Source: Scandinavium manionii
Lineage (GTDB): Bacteria; Pseudomonadota; Gammaproteobacteria; Enterobacterales; Enterobacteriaceae
Reading direction: 5' to 3'
Length of the DNA: 64,000 nucleotides
Assembly: GCF_024764775.1 (NCBI RefSeq)
Contig: NZ_JALIGC010000040.1
Span: 843,068-907,067 of the forward strand
Shown: one piece after another, positions 7,457-15,266 of the stretch
Layout: each line of letters begins with the position of its first letter
How positions within the stretch are numbered: the first letter of the stretch is position 1
Made by a program: the position numbers and the translations under genes
Notes under the pieces: model-generated
The model's input: the letters and a program-made list of their open reading frames with translations, nothing else
Database searches by the model: none
What the model was told of the DNA's origin: nothing

Positions 7457-8458
7457 TTATTGATGAATTTGGATATTTCTGGACGGATCTTCTAATATCC
7501 ACATGTATGAGTTACCGGCAAGATTTTTCAAGGCTGATTGACGTTCCGCAGCTTTTTTCCATGTAGGGTAAGTCGTAGTAAAACCAATACTATCTTTTCC
7601 GTTTCTTATAGCAAATGCTTGCAAGCTCCGCATTTTATGGATATCTACTTCGCCGTCACTTGTAACAGCTTCTATAACCCAAAGGCTATTGTTTAGACGA
7701 TTCCATAACAACACATCGGGCATAGAGTCGTGAATAGTAATTGTAATACCTGCATCTGCTAGCACACTTTCCTGTTCTGGTGTAACGCGGTCACCGTCGC
7801 CATCATCAACATAGATAACTTGATAGCCTGGCAGAAAACGGGTGGCGTATACCTCATGGCTTGCACGAATCAATCGGGAATGAGCGCTTACAATAGAATT
7901 AGCGGTTGCCTGAGCTTGGGCCGCTTGTAATGCAAGCCGCTCACGTTGTGCGTCAACTTGTGCCCAACCTAATGCAAGTTCCTGCCATTGATCCTCAGGG
8001 GCCTGAAGAATAACCATAAAGTCAGTTGAAAGACGATAAGCTGAATTTGAGGATTTTGCTATTGGATGGCCTGGTTTAAACTCTCCATCAGCGGAATCAA
8101 GGTACACTTTTTCAATTGCACCAATTTCCCAAAGTGGTTTCAGCCAGTAGTCACGTCCTTCACGATCTAGTTTAAGATTACCGCCGCGCTGAAGAATACC
8201 AACATGAGTACCTATATGCGCCACAGAAGCACCATCACAGAACCTATAACCATTACGAGCCGCTTTCTTGTACCAGCTAGGCTCATCGCATAAGAGAGAG
8301 TATACAACATCAACCATGTTATCTGTACGTCTATCTATTATTGCCAAAACATCAGTTACTCTTTGTTTAGTTACACCTTGATAGCTATCAGGAACAACAT
8401 TCCGCCCTTCTTTTTGAGCTTCTAAACGGCGAGAAATCGCATCATCCTCAATCCCCAT
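7457..8458 (-). CDS. BsuBI/PstI-family type II restriction endonuclease
   Basis: A 333-residue protein, near R.PstI in length (326). The C-terminal half carries the BsuBI/PstI catalytic core, with MPDVLLW (Pro247-Asp248) followed by LWVIEAVTSDGEVD (Glu263), the PD-ExT form of the PD-(D/E)xK active site. The N-terminal part is helical and contains a winged-helix-like stretch (about 75-120). The gene is AT-rich and has its own GGGAG ribosome site. It would cut DNA not methylated by the partner enzyme. No controller (C) protein gene is present. Confidence 0.85.
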   Translation of the reverse strand: MGIEDDAISRRLEAQKEGRNVVPDSYQGVTKQRVTDVLAIIDRRTDNMVDVVYSLLCDEPSWYKKAARNGYRFCDGASVAHIGTHVGILQRGGNLKLDREGRDYWLKPLWEIGAIEKVYLDSADGEFKPGHPIAKSSNSAYRLSTDFMVILQAPEDQWQELALGWAQVDAQRERLALQAAQAQATANSIVSAHSRLIRASHEVYATRFLPGYQVIYVDDGDGDRVTPEQESVLADAGITITIHDSMPDVLLWNRLNNSLWVIEAVTSDGEVDIHKMRSLQAFAIRNGKDSIGFTTTYPTWKKAAERQSALKNLAGNSYMWILEDPSRNIQIHQ

Positions 8459-8713
8459 GATATTTACTCCCTATAAAAACTAAAGAAGCCACATGCTACA
8501 GACTTGCTAAGCCGTGCATCTATCACAAAAAATCGTTCTGACCACCAGCAAACATCTTCTCATCAACGCGGAAGATCGACAAGAACGGGCCAACCCGATA
8601 TTCCAAGTATCTATTGTTGATTTATATTGAAGGAAATTACTTACACATGCAGTTACACGGTAAAGGTGAGTGATGTAAAGATGAGTTATTTCTATCGTAA
8701 CTACTTGATTTTA
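8459..8713. other. Gap between the nuclease gene and tRNA-Thr: end of the integrated element
   Basis: These 255 bases hold the promoter side of the nuclease gene and the junction with the tRNA 3' end. No integrase, excisionase or open gene is visible. A stretch at about 8545-8640 could be decayed coding sequence, but I cannot assign it. The attachment core would be expected to overlap the tRNA 3' end; its partner copy is outside the window. Confidence 0.5.
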
Positions 8714-8789
8714 TGGTGCCGATAATAGGAGTCGAACCTACGACCTTCGCATTACGAATGCGCTGCTCTACCAACTGAGCTATATCGGC
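8714..8789 (-). tRNA. thrW: tRNA-Thr (anticodon CGT), thrW
   Basis: A 76-base cloverleaf on the minus strand. The acceptor stem pairs GCCGATA with TATCGGC, the anticodon loop reads TTCGTAA, the T-arm is GGTTCGACTCC, and CCA is encoded. It lies downstream of proA as in E. coli, where thrW is the integration site of CP4-6. The same tRNA borders the element here. Confidence 0.97.
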
Positions 8790-8904
8790 ACTGAGTGATG
8801 CAAAACACAGGGGATGTGCTTCGGGATGAAAGGTTAAAACTCTGCGGGTGATGCGTCAATGGCCTTGAGAATCAAATGCCTATTTTTGCATCACCCGAGT
8901 TCAA

Positions 8905-10158
8905 TTAAGCACGGATAGTGTCGTCGCCGAAGCCGATCCACTTGTAGGTAGTCAATGCCTCGAGGCCCATCGGGCCGCGCGCGTGCAGTTTCTGCGTGCT
9001 GACGGCCACTTCTGCGCCGAGGCCAAACTGAGCGCCGTCGGTGAAGCGCGTTGAGGCGTTCACATACACCGCCGAGGAGTCGACTTCGTTGATGAAGCGG
9101 TCCGCGTTGCGCAGAGTACGGGTCAGAATCGCATCGGAGTGCTGCGTCCCATGCAGGCGAATATGTGCAATGGCATCGTCCAGGTCATCAACCAGTTTCA
9201 CGTTCAAATCCAGCGACAGATATTCATCGTCATACTGCTGAACCTGCACCGGAACCACACTCGCCGGGCCTTTTTGCAACGTTGTAAGCGCGTCAGCATC
9301 GGCATGAAGCGTCACGCCACTCTCCGCCATCTGTTGGCTTAAAGCAGGTAAGAACGTGTCGGCAATGGTGCGATTCACCAGCAGCGTTTCCACGGTATTA
9401 CAAGTGCTCGGACGTTGGGTTTTGGCGTTGACGATAATCTTCAGCGCCGGGGCAAATTCAGCAGAATCATCCACGTAGATATGGCACACGCCAATCCCTC
9501 CGGTGATTACCGGAATGGTCGACTGCTCGCGACACAGCTTGTGCAGGCCCGCACCGCCGCGTGGAATAAGCATGTCGATGTATTTGTCCATGCGCAGCAT
9601 TTCATTGACCAGCGCGCGATCCGGACTTTCAATCGCTTGCACCGCTCCCGCAGGTATTCCGCACTCTTCCAGCGCCTGCTGGATAACGTTCACCGTCGCG
9701 GCATTGGTGCGCCAGGTTTCTTTCCCACCGCGCAGGATAGCGGCGTTACCGGTTTTCAGGCACAGCGTCGCCACATCGACCGTGACGTTCGGACGGGCTT
9801 CATAAATCACGCCCACAACGCCCAACGGCACGCGGCGACGTTCGATACGCAGGCCGCTGTCGAGCAGCCCGCCGTCGATCACCTGCCCAACCGGGTCGGC
9901 GAGTTTGCACACCTGACGCACATCGTCGGCGATGCTTTTCAGGCGAGCGGGATTCAGCGCCAGACGGTCAAGCAGCGCTTCGCTCAGTCCATTGGTGCGC
10001 GCTTCTTCAAGATCCTGCGCGTTGGCGCTGAGGATGCTGTCGGTTTGCGCTTCCAGATAATCAGCAATCTTTTCCAGAACCTGATTTTTCTCACGTCCGG
10101 ACAGCTGCGCCATTTTGTACGAGGCCGCTTTGGCCGCTATGCCCATTTGTTCCAGCAT
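8905..10158 (-). CDS. proA: Gamma-glutamyl phosphate reductase (glutamate-5-semialdehyde dehydrogenase)
   Basis: A 417-residue enzyme, exactly the E. coli ProA length. It reduces L-glutamyl 5-phosphate with NADPH to glutamate 5-semialdehyde, the second step of proline synthesis in the cytoplasm. Aldehyde-dehydrogenase features are visible: the catalytic Cys lies in TQRPSTCNTVETLL near residue 255, and GVIYEARPNVTVD near 118. Its start lies 10 bases after the proB stop, so the two form one operon and probably one enzyme complex. Confidence 0.97.
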   Translation of the reverse strand: MLEQMGIAAKAASYKMAQLSGREKNQVLEKIADYLEAQTDSILSANAQDLEEARTNGLSEALLDRLALNPARLKSIADDVRQVCKLADPVGQVIDGGLLDSGLRIERRRVPLGVVGVIYEARPNVTVDVATLCLKTGNAAILRGGKETWRTNAATVNVIQQALEECGIPAGAVQAIESPDRALVNEMLRMDKYIDMLIPRGGAGLHKLCREQSTIPVITGGIGVCHIYVDDSAEFAPALKIIVNAKTQRPSTCNTVETLLVNRTIADTFLPALSQQMAESGVTLHADADALTTLQKGPASVVPVQVQQYDDEYLSLDLNVKLVDDLDDAIAHIRLHGTQHSDAILTRTLRNADRFINEVDSSAVYVNASTRFTDGAQFGLGAEVAVSTQKLHARGPMGLEALTTYKWIGFGDDTIRA

Positions 10159-10168
10159 GGAAGGCTCC

Positions 10169-11272
10169 TTAACGGGTAATCATGTCGTCGCGATGCACGG
10201 CAACCGGGCCGTACTCGTAACCGAGAATGGCGTCGATTTGCTGAGAGTGATGTCCGGCAATCCGACGCAGCGCGTCGCTGTTGTAGCGAGTAACGCCGTG
10301 AGCGATATCGCGACCGTCGAGCGCACGAATACGGATCACTTCACCACGGGAGAAGTTACCTGTCACGCTTTTAATTCCTTTTGGAAGTAATGAACTTCCT
10401 CTTTCCAGAATTGCGGAAACAGCGCCTTCATCCACGGTGATTTCCCCGGCGGGTGGTGCGCCAAAGATCCAGCGTTTACGAGTTTCGAGCGGTGAGGTCT
10501 GGGCGTGGAAACGGGTGCCGACGGCGACTCCTGCCATCACGTCGCCAATCACGCCCGAGCGGCTGCCTGCGGCGATAATGGTGTCGATTCCGGCGCGACA
10601 GGCGACGTCAGCGGCCTGCAGTTTAGTGCCCATTCCGCCGGTGCCGAGGCCAGAAACGCTGTCGCCGGCAATCGAGCGCAGCGCGTCATCAATACCGTGT
10701 ACGTCCTGAATCAGTTCTGCCTGCGGATTGGTGCGCGGGTCAGCGGTGAACAGCCCTTGCTGGTCGGTCAATAGCAGCAGTTTGTCGGCTCCGGCAAGGA
10801 TTGCCGCCAGCGCAGACAGGTTGTCGTTGTCGCCCACTTTAATTTCAGCGGTAGCGACGGCGTCATTCTCGTTGATAACCGGCACGATGTGGTTATCGAG
10901 CAGCGCACGCAGCGTGTCACGGGCGTTGAGGAAACGTTCTCTGTCTTCCATGTCCGCACGGGTCAGTAACATCTGTCCGACGTGAATTCCGTAAATCGAG
11001 AAAAGCTGTTCCCAGAGCTGGATCAGACGGCTTTGGCCGACCGCGGCCAGCAGCTGTTTAGAGGCGATTGTGGCAGGCAGTTCCGGGTAGCCGAGGTGTT
11101 CACGCCCGGCGGCAATCGCCCCTGACGTTACAATCACAATCCGATGTCCTGCGGCATGCAGCTGCGCGCACTGGCGCACTAATTCCACGATATGGGCGCG
11201 ATTAAGGCGGCGCGACCCCCCGGTTAAAACACTGGTACCCAGTTTGATGACCAGCGTCTGGCTGTCACTCAT
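10169..11272 (-). CDS. proB: Glutamate 5-kinase
   Basis: A 367-residue kinase that phosphorylates glutamate in the first, proline-inhibited step of proline synthesis. An amino-acid kinase domain occupies about residues 1-260 (VIKLGTSVLTGG, NENDAVA, GTGGMGTKLQAA). A C-terminal PUA domain follows (ITVDEGAVSAIL, then KGIKSVTGNF). I chose the ATG at 11272 (MSDSQTLVIK), which gives the E. coli length; the frame stays open to 11428 but that part is not conserved. It is cotranscribed with proA and divergent from phoE. Confidence 0.96.
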   Translation of the reverse strand: MSDSQTLVIKLGTSVLTGGSRRLNRAHIVELVRQCAQLHAAGHRIVIVTSGAIAAGREHLGYPELPATIASKQLLAAVGQSRLIQLWEQLFSIYGIHVGQMLLTRADMEDRERFLNARDTLRALLDNHIVPVINENDAVATAEIKVGDNDNLSALAAILAGADKLLLLTDQQGLFTADPRTNPQAELIQDVHGIDDALRSIAGDSVSGLGTGGMGTKLQAADVACRAGIDTIIAAGSRSGVIGDVMAGVAVGTRFHAQTSPLETRKRWIFGAPPAGEITVDEGAVSAILERGSSLLPKGIKSVTGNFSRGEVIRIRALDGRDIAHGVTRYNSDALRRIAGHHSQQIDAILGYEYGPVAVHRDDMITR

Positions 11273-11394
11273 GATTCTCTGCCATTCAATGTGTACGAAA
11301 AGGACGTTGTAACAGGACTCAGGCCGCTTGCCAACTCCCTGAGCGGGTTGCAAGGCACTTTGTTGCGCGGGATCAGGAAGCGTAGCGGCAGATA

Positions 11395-11412
11395 ATGGCA
11401 CTTTTATGACAG
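11395..11412 (-). promoter_or_regulatory. Pho-box-like site, inverted orientation
   Basis: On the minus strand the sequence reads CTGTCAT-AAAA-GTGCCAT, a good first half and a weaker second half of the PhoB box. It is 37 bases upstream of the better box and faces proB. It may be an upstream PhoB site for phoE or a proB-side element; which is inferred only. Confidence 0.45.
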
Positions 11413-11449
11413 AAACACTCAAACACAATTATTTAAAACTATTCTTACT

Positions 11450-11467
11450 TTGTCATAAAACTTTCAT
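11450..11467 (+). promoter_or_regulatory. Pho box (PhoB-binding site) of phoE
   Basis: The sequence reads TTGTCAT-AAAA-CTTTCAT. It has the 7-4-7 format of the PhoB consensus CTGTCAT-AAAA-CTGTCAC with three mismatches. It is 80 bases upstream of the porin start codon, the right distance for replacing a -35 element. This supports phosphate-starvation control. Confidence 0.75.
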
Positions 11468-11546
11468 TTCCCCGCGTTACAACCCTTCCTGTTTTTTAAT
11501 CGGGCGAGTTCCCAAATTTAAGCGCGTATATTAATCAGGGTTGAAA

Positions 11547-12644
11547 ATGAAAAAGACCACACTGGCATTGATGGTACTGGGCGTAATGTCTTCCACAGCA
11601 GCACAGGCCGCAGAAATTTATAATAAAGACGGTAATAAACTGGATCTTTATGGTCGCGTTAAAGCTGAACATTATATGAGTGACAACGACACGGTAGACG
11701 GCGACCAGTCTTATATTCGTTTGGGCTTTAAAGGTCAGACTCAAATTAACGACCAACTTACCGGCTTTGGCCAGTGGGAATATCAGGTTGCAGCGAACAA
11801 AGTGGAAGGTGACCCGGCAACCACCAAAACGCGTCTGGCCTTTGCTGGTCTGAAAGCCGGTGATATCGGTTCTTTCGACTACGGTCGTAACTACGGCGTC
11901 CTGTATAACGTCGCGGCGTATACCGATATGATCCCAGAGTTCGGTGATGACTCCTTTGTCAAAACCGATAACTTCATGACCGGTCGTGCGAATGGTCTGG
12001 CGACCTACCGTAACAACAACTTCTTCGGTCTGGTTGATGGCCTGAAACTGGCTCTGCAGTATCAGGGCAAGAACGAGAACGATGGCCGTGCTGCCAGTAA
12101 AGCTAACGGTGACGGCTTCGGTACGTCCCTGAGCTATGACTTCGGCGATTCCGGTTTCACCCTCGGTGCCGCCTACTCTAACTCCAACCGTACCCTGACT
12201 CAGCAGGACAGTACCTTCGGTAAAGGTACCGACGCTGAAGCCTGGACCACCGGCTTTAAATACGATGCCAACAGCGTGTACCTGGCGGCTATTTATGCCG
12301 AAACTCGCAACATGACCCCAATTTCCGGCACAGCGTCAATCGGCGGCGTGGATACTAAAGTCAGCGGTTTCGCGAATAAAAACCAGGCATTAGAACTCGT
12401 TGCACAATATCAGTTCGATTTCGGTCTGCGCCCATCCATTGGTTATGTCCAGTCTAAAGGCAAGGATATTGAAGGCGTAGGCGATGCGGATCTGGTGAAA
12501 TATATCGACGTGGCAGCCACCTATTACTTCAACAAAAACATGTCAGCGTTTGTTGATTATAAAATCAACCAACTGAGCGATGATAATAAACTCGCACTGA
12601 ATAACGACGACGTGGTTGCGCTGGGTCTGGTGTACCAGTTCTAA
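11547..12644 (+). CDS. phoE: Outer-membrane phosphoporin PhoE
   Basis: A 365-residue trimeric general porin with a 21-residue signal peptide (MKKTTLALMVLG... cleaved before AEIYNKDGNK). Porin signatures include DGDQSYIRLGFKGQTQIND, the constriction-loop PEFGGD-like PEFGDDSF, FNKNMSAFVDYKINQL, and the terminal Phe in GLVYQF. Its position next to proB and the upstream Pho box identify it as PhoE rather than OmpC or OmpF. The start is the ATG at 11547; a TTG six bases earlier is not needed. One late loop (about residues 255-275) is longer than in E. coli PhoE. Confidence 0.9.
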   Translation: MKKTTLALMVLGVMSSTAAQAAEIYNKDGNKLDLYGRVKAEHYMSDNDTVDGDQSYIRLGFKGQTQINDQLTGFGQWEYQVAANKVEGDPATTKTRLAFAGLKAGDIGSFDYGRNYGVLYNVAAYTDMIPEFGDDSFVKTDNFMTGRANGLATYRNNNFFGLVDGLKLALQYQGKNENDGRAASKANGDGFGTSLSYDFGDSGFTLGAAYSNSNRTLTQQDSTFGKGTDAEAWTTGFKYDANSVYLAAIYAETRNMTPISGTASIGGVDTKVSGFANKNQALELVAQYQFDFGLRPSIGYVQSKGKDIEGVGDADLVKYIDVAATYYFNKNMSAFVDYKINQLSDDNKLALNNDDVVALGLVYQF

Positions 12645-12656
12645 TCTTCCAAAATT

Positions 12657-12689
12657 AAAAGGCCCCTTCAACAGTGAGGGGCCTTTTTT
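12657..12689 (+). terminator. Intrinsic terminator of phoE
   Basis: Stem AGGCCCCT/AGGGGCCT with a nine-base loop, flanked by AAAA and T6. It lies between the convergent phoE and crl genes and can act in both directions. Confidence 0.9.
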
Positions 12690-12708
12690 ATTTCTTCTGC
12701 GAAATGAC

Positions 12709-13107
12709 TTATGCCGACAATCTCACCGGCTGTTCCACATCTTCCGCAGGCTCGAGCGCCAGGTCGAACGTTTTTAGCAAGTCGCGCGCTCGGGCGTGGA
12801 AATCACGCAGAGTCTGTTCCAGTCTGTCGGTGACTTCAGTGTCTTTGATGGCCGTTGCCTGCCAGTTGCCGTGTTTATCGAACAGGCCAAACTGATAGCT
12901 GTAAGTGAAACGCTTTTCCTGCGCTTCCATTTCCAGCCACCAGCCCCAAAACTCACGGACTTCCGGGGCCGGTTTGACATTGACGCATACGGCCAGGCAA
13001 TCGAAAAAGAAGCGATTATCCTCACACTGCTCTGCCCGAATGTACGGGCCAAGGGCGGTGAATTTCTTGATCAGTTTACTCTTCGGGTGTCCACTCGGTA
13101 ACGTCAT
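12709..13107 (-). CDS. crl: Sigma-S activator Crl
   Basis: A 132-residue protein matching E. coli Crl (133). The conserved core GPYIRAEQCEDNRFFFDCLA and the motif REFWGWWLEMEA are present. Crl binds sigma-S and helps it form RNA polymerase holoenzyme, promoting curli and general-stress genes. It sits 57 bases downstream of frsA on the same strand, and converges with phoE across a terminator. Confidence 0.95.
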   Translation of the reverse strand: MTLPSGHPKSKLIKKFTALGPYIRAEQCEDNRFFFDCLAVCVNVKPAPEVREFWGWWLEMEAQEKRFTYSYQFGLFDKHGNWQATAIKDTEVTDRLEQTLRDFHARARDLLKTFDLALEPAEDVEQPVRLSA

Positions 13108-13164
13108 TGCTGTCTCCTTTAGTGATGCAACTGTTTTACCAAATCAATAGAATTTAGCAATCTA

Positions 13165-14409
13165 TTAACCAATTCTATGATTGATCCAGGTGGCAATTTC
13201 TTTCAATGCTTTGTCAAAATTGCGATAAACCGGTTTAAACGGGATCTGCATCAACTTGCCATCGGCAGATGACGAGGTGATTAAACGCGACTCTTCTTCC
13301 GGGCTGAACGGGTCGTTTTGCCAGTAGCCTGACAGCATCGGCGTTGGGCATCGACGACCCAGCAACCCCTGTATTTTCAGTGAGTAACGATTGAGTTCTA
13401 CGCGCAGCGCATCGTCGGAGGCATCGTGCATACCCAACCGTGAGGCCAGCACATCGAGATACATTTCTGGTACATTTTCCTGGCGCTGCGGGTCACTGAG
13501 CAGGTGATGGACCACCGGTCCGAGACAGGCCACCGCTTTCAGACGGGGTGATTCCAGATACGCCAGGCGCACCGCCACGTTGGCCCCGAAGCGGAAACCA
13601 AACGCCGCCACGCGGGTGTGATCGACCCAGGGAATATTCGGCAGCGATTTCAGAACCTGCTGGTGCAGGAAGCTGGAATCCTGGGTCAGCTTCCATTTGG
13701 ACGAGAAGCCTATCGAGGGCATGTCCAGCGTCAACATTGCAATCCCCAGCGGCGCTAAGTATTTTTCAAACAGGCTGTAGTTGTCGCTTTGTAGCGCATC
13801 CAGCCCGCCGCACATCAGCACCGTCGGGAACGGGCCTTCGCCAGGTGGCATGTGCAGGAAGCCCGTGACCGGAGAACCGCCGGGGATTTTAAACTCCAGC
13901 TCACGCAGAGAGCCCGGCAAACGCTGGGCAGCTTCTTCATAGGCCCGATTCGCCAGCGCCTGCGCCTGTTCGGCGAGGTCATCGCCTTTCAGATGCGGGT
14001 AAGCGGCGATGCTGTAGAGATTAGAGGCATGCAGCCAGTGGCGACCACTTAACGCGTCATCCTGCTCCTGACACGCTTTCTGCTGCCAGAGCATCGCCTG
14101 TTTCGACCATTCGTAAATCCAGTTGCCGCCGCGATAGCCAACCACCGTGTCATACAGGTTGTCGTCGGTACGCTCTGAGGGACTCATCACGATGCGCGCC
14201 TGCACGTCGAGTATTTCCTGCGGCGAGACGCCACGCCAGATCCACATCAGGCGGTTCACCATCCGGTACCAGTGAGGAACGTTTTTTCCGTCCAGCGCGG
14301 ATTGCACCGCAGAATCGGCGCCATGATGGAAGCGACGCACCAGCGTCGAGGTTTCAGGGTGCTTGAAACGCGGTTTGAAGAGGACTTCGCTGAGATTGGC
14401 TTCTGGCAT
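13165..14409 (-). CDS. frsA: Esterase FrsA (fermentation-respiration switch protein)
   Basis: A 414-residue alpha/beta-hydrolase-fold protein of the FrsA (YafA) family, same length as in E. coli. The hydrolase domain occupies about residues 165-414, with PTVLMCGGLDALQSD and LTLDMPSIGFSS. The usual GxSxG elbow reads FGFRFGANVAV, as in E. coli FrsA, so the standard serine is absent from that spot. E. coli FrsA binds unphosphorylated EIIA-Glc and is reported to shift metabolism toward fermentation. It has its own promoter region toward gpt. Confidence 0.94.
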   Translation of the reverse strand: MPEANLSEVLFKPRFKHPETSTLVRRFHHGADSAVQSALDGKNVPHWYRMVNRLMWIWRGVSPQEILDVQARIVMSPSERTDDNLYDTVVGYRGGNWIYEWSKQAMLWQQKACQEQDDALSGRHWLHASNLYSIAAYPHLKGDDLAEQAQALANRAYEEAAQRLPGSLRELEFKIPGGSPVTGFLHMPPGEGPFPTVLMCGGLDALQSDNYSLFEKYLAPLGIAMLTLDMPSIGFSSKWKLTQDSSFLHQQVLKSLPNIPWVDHTRVAAFGFRFGANVAVRLAYLESPRLKAVACLGPVVHHLLSDPQRQENVPEMYLDVLASRLGMHDASDDALRVELNRYSLKIQGLLGRRCPTPMLSGYWQNDPFSPEEESRLITSSSADGKLMQIPFKPVYRNFDKALKEIATWINHRIG

Positions 14410-14470
14410 CGCATAGACTCCATGAATACGACATGACGTCTATTGTACCTCGCCGGGCGCCAAAAAGAAC

Positions 14471-14492
14471 AACGCCCGGTATACCGGGCGTT
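14471..14492 (-). terminator. Intrinsic terminator of gpt
   Basis: A perfect 10-bp stem AACGCCCGGT/ACCGGGCGTT with a two-base loop, followed on the minus strand by GTTCTTTTTGG. It lies between the gpt stop and the frsA start. Confidence 0.75.
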
Positions 14493-14550
14493 GAAAAGAA
14501 CAGTAAATCAGATATCCGAGGATTTCAGTTCACAGGAAGGCTATGGATAT

Positions 14551-15009
14551 TTAGCGGCCGGAAATAGGCGGTACAAACACCACGCCCATATCCCAAGGCT
14601 GTTCAATCCAGGTATCCTGCGGAATATCGATCACGTAGTCATCAACCAGCGGCTGACCAGCCGGCTTAGCGAAGATAGTGACGAAATGTGCTTTCGGGTA
14701 CATTTCACGGATAGCCACTGCGGTGCCGCCGGTGTCGACCAGATCGTCAATCACGATAAAGCCTTCGCCATCGCCTTCCGCACGTTTGAGGACTTTCAGC
14801 TCACGCTGGTTGTCGTGGTCGTAGCTGGAAATGCAGACGGTGTCCACATGACGAATACCCAGTTCACGGGCCAGCAGAGCGCCTGGTACCAGACCTCCAC
14901 GGCTAACGGCAATAATGCCTTTCCACTGCTCGGAGGGCATCAGGCGCGCGGCCAGTTTGCGTGCATGGATCTGCAACATGTCCCAGGTAACGATGTATTT
15001 TTCGCTCAT
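14551..15009 (-). CDS. gpt: Xanthine-guanine phosphoribosyltransferase
   Basis: A 152-residue salvage enzyme converting guanine, xanthine and hypoxanthine to their nucleotides with PRPP. The PRPP-binding loop is VIDDLVDTGGTA (about residues 85-96). The C-terminal PWDMGVVFVPPISGR is as in E. coli, where the protein is also 152 residues. The ATG at 15009 (MSEKYIVTWDML) was chosen over an upstream ATG at 15093 that lacks conserved sequence. It is divergent from pepD. Confidence 0.97.
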   Translation of the reverse strand: MSEKYIVTWDMLQIHARKLAARLMPSEQWKGIIAVSRGGLVPGALLARELGIRHVDTVCISSYDHDNQRELKVLKRAEGDGEGFIVIDDLVDTGGTAVAIREMYPKAHFVTIFAKPAGQPLVDDYVIDIPQDTWIEQPWDMGVVFVPPISGR

Positions 15010-15266
15010 GTGATTGTATCCCAGCCTATAAAGCGGCTTAAAAAATGTTCGGGGTGATTCCAGGTTGCGCGAGATTATAGAGATCTGACGCACTAAAAAC
15101 CAGTGTTTAACGGCCTCGCCGGGAGTTTTTACGCGCTACGTACTACCAGAGAAGGAAGAAAGTGGTATTCTCAACGGCATCTCGCAAGTCAGGTCACATG
15201 CCTGTTTGTCATTGCTAACCCATTACCTGTAAGCCACTTTTGCAGGAAGCCGTAAGGAGACTTACC

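Noticed and set aside
8459..8713. A possible integrase remnant next to thrW
   Set aside because: Translations of this stretch show no tyrosine-recombinase motif, and the sequence is too short to support any call.
13493..13868. Frames on both strands inside frsA with proline/arginine-rich products
   Set aside because: They are out-of-frame shadows of the conserved frsA gene.
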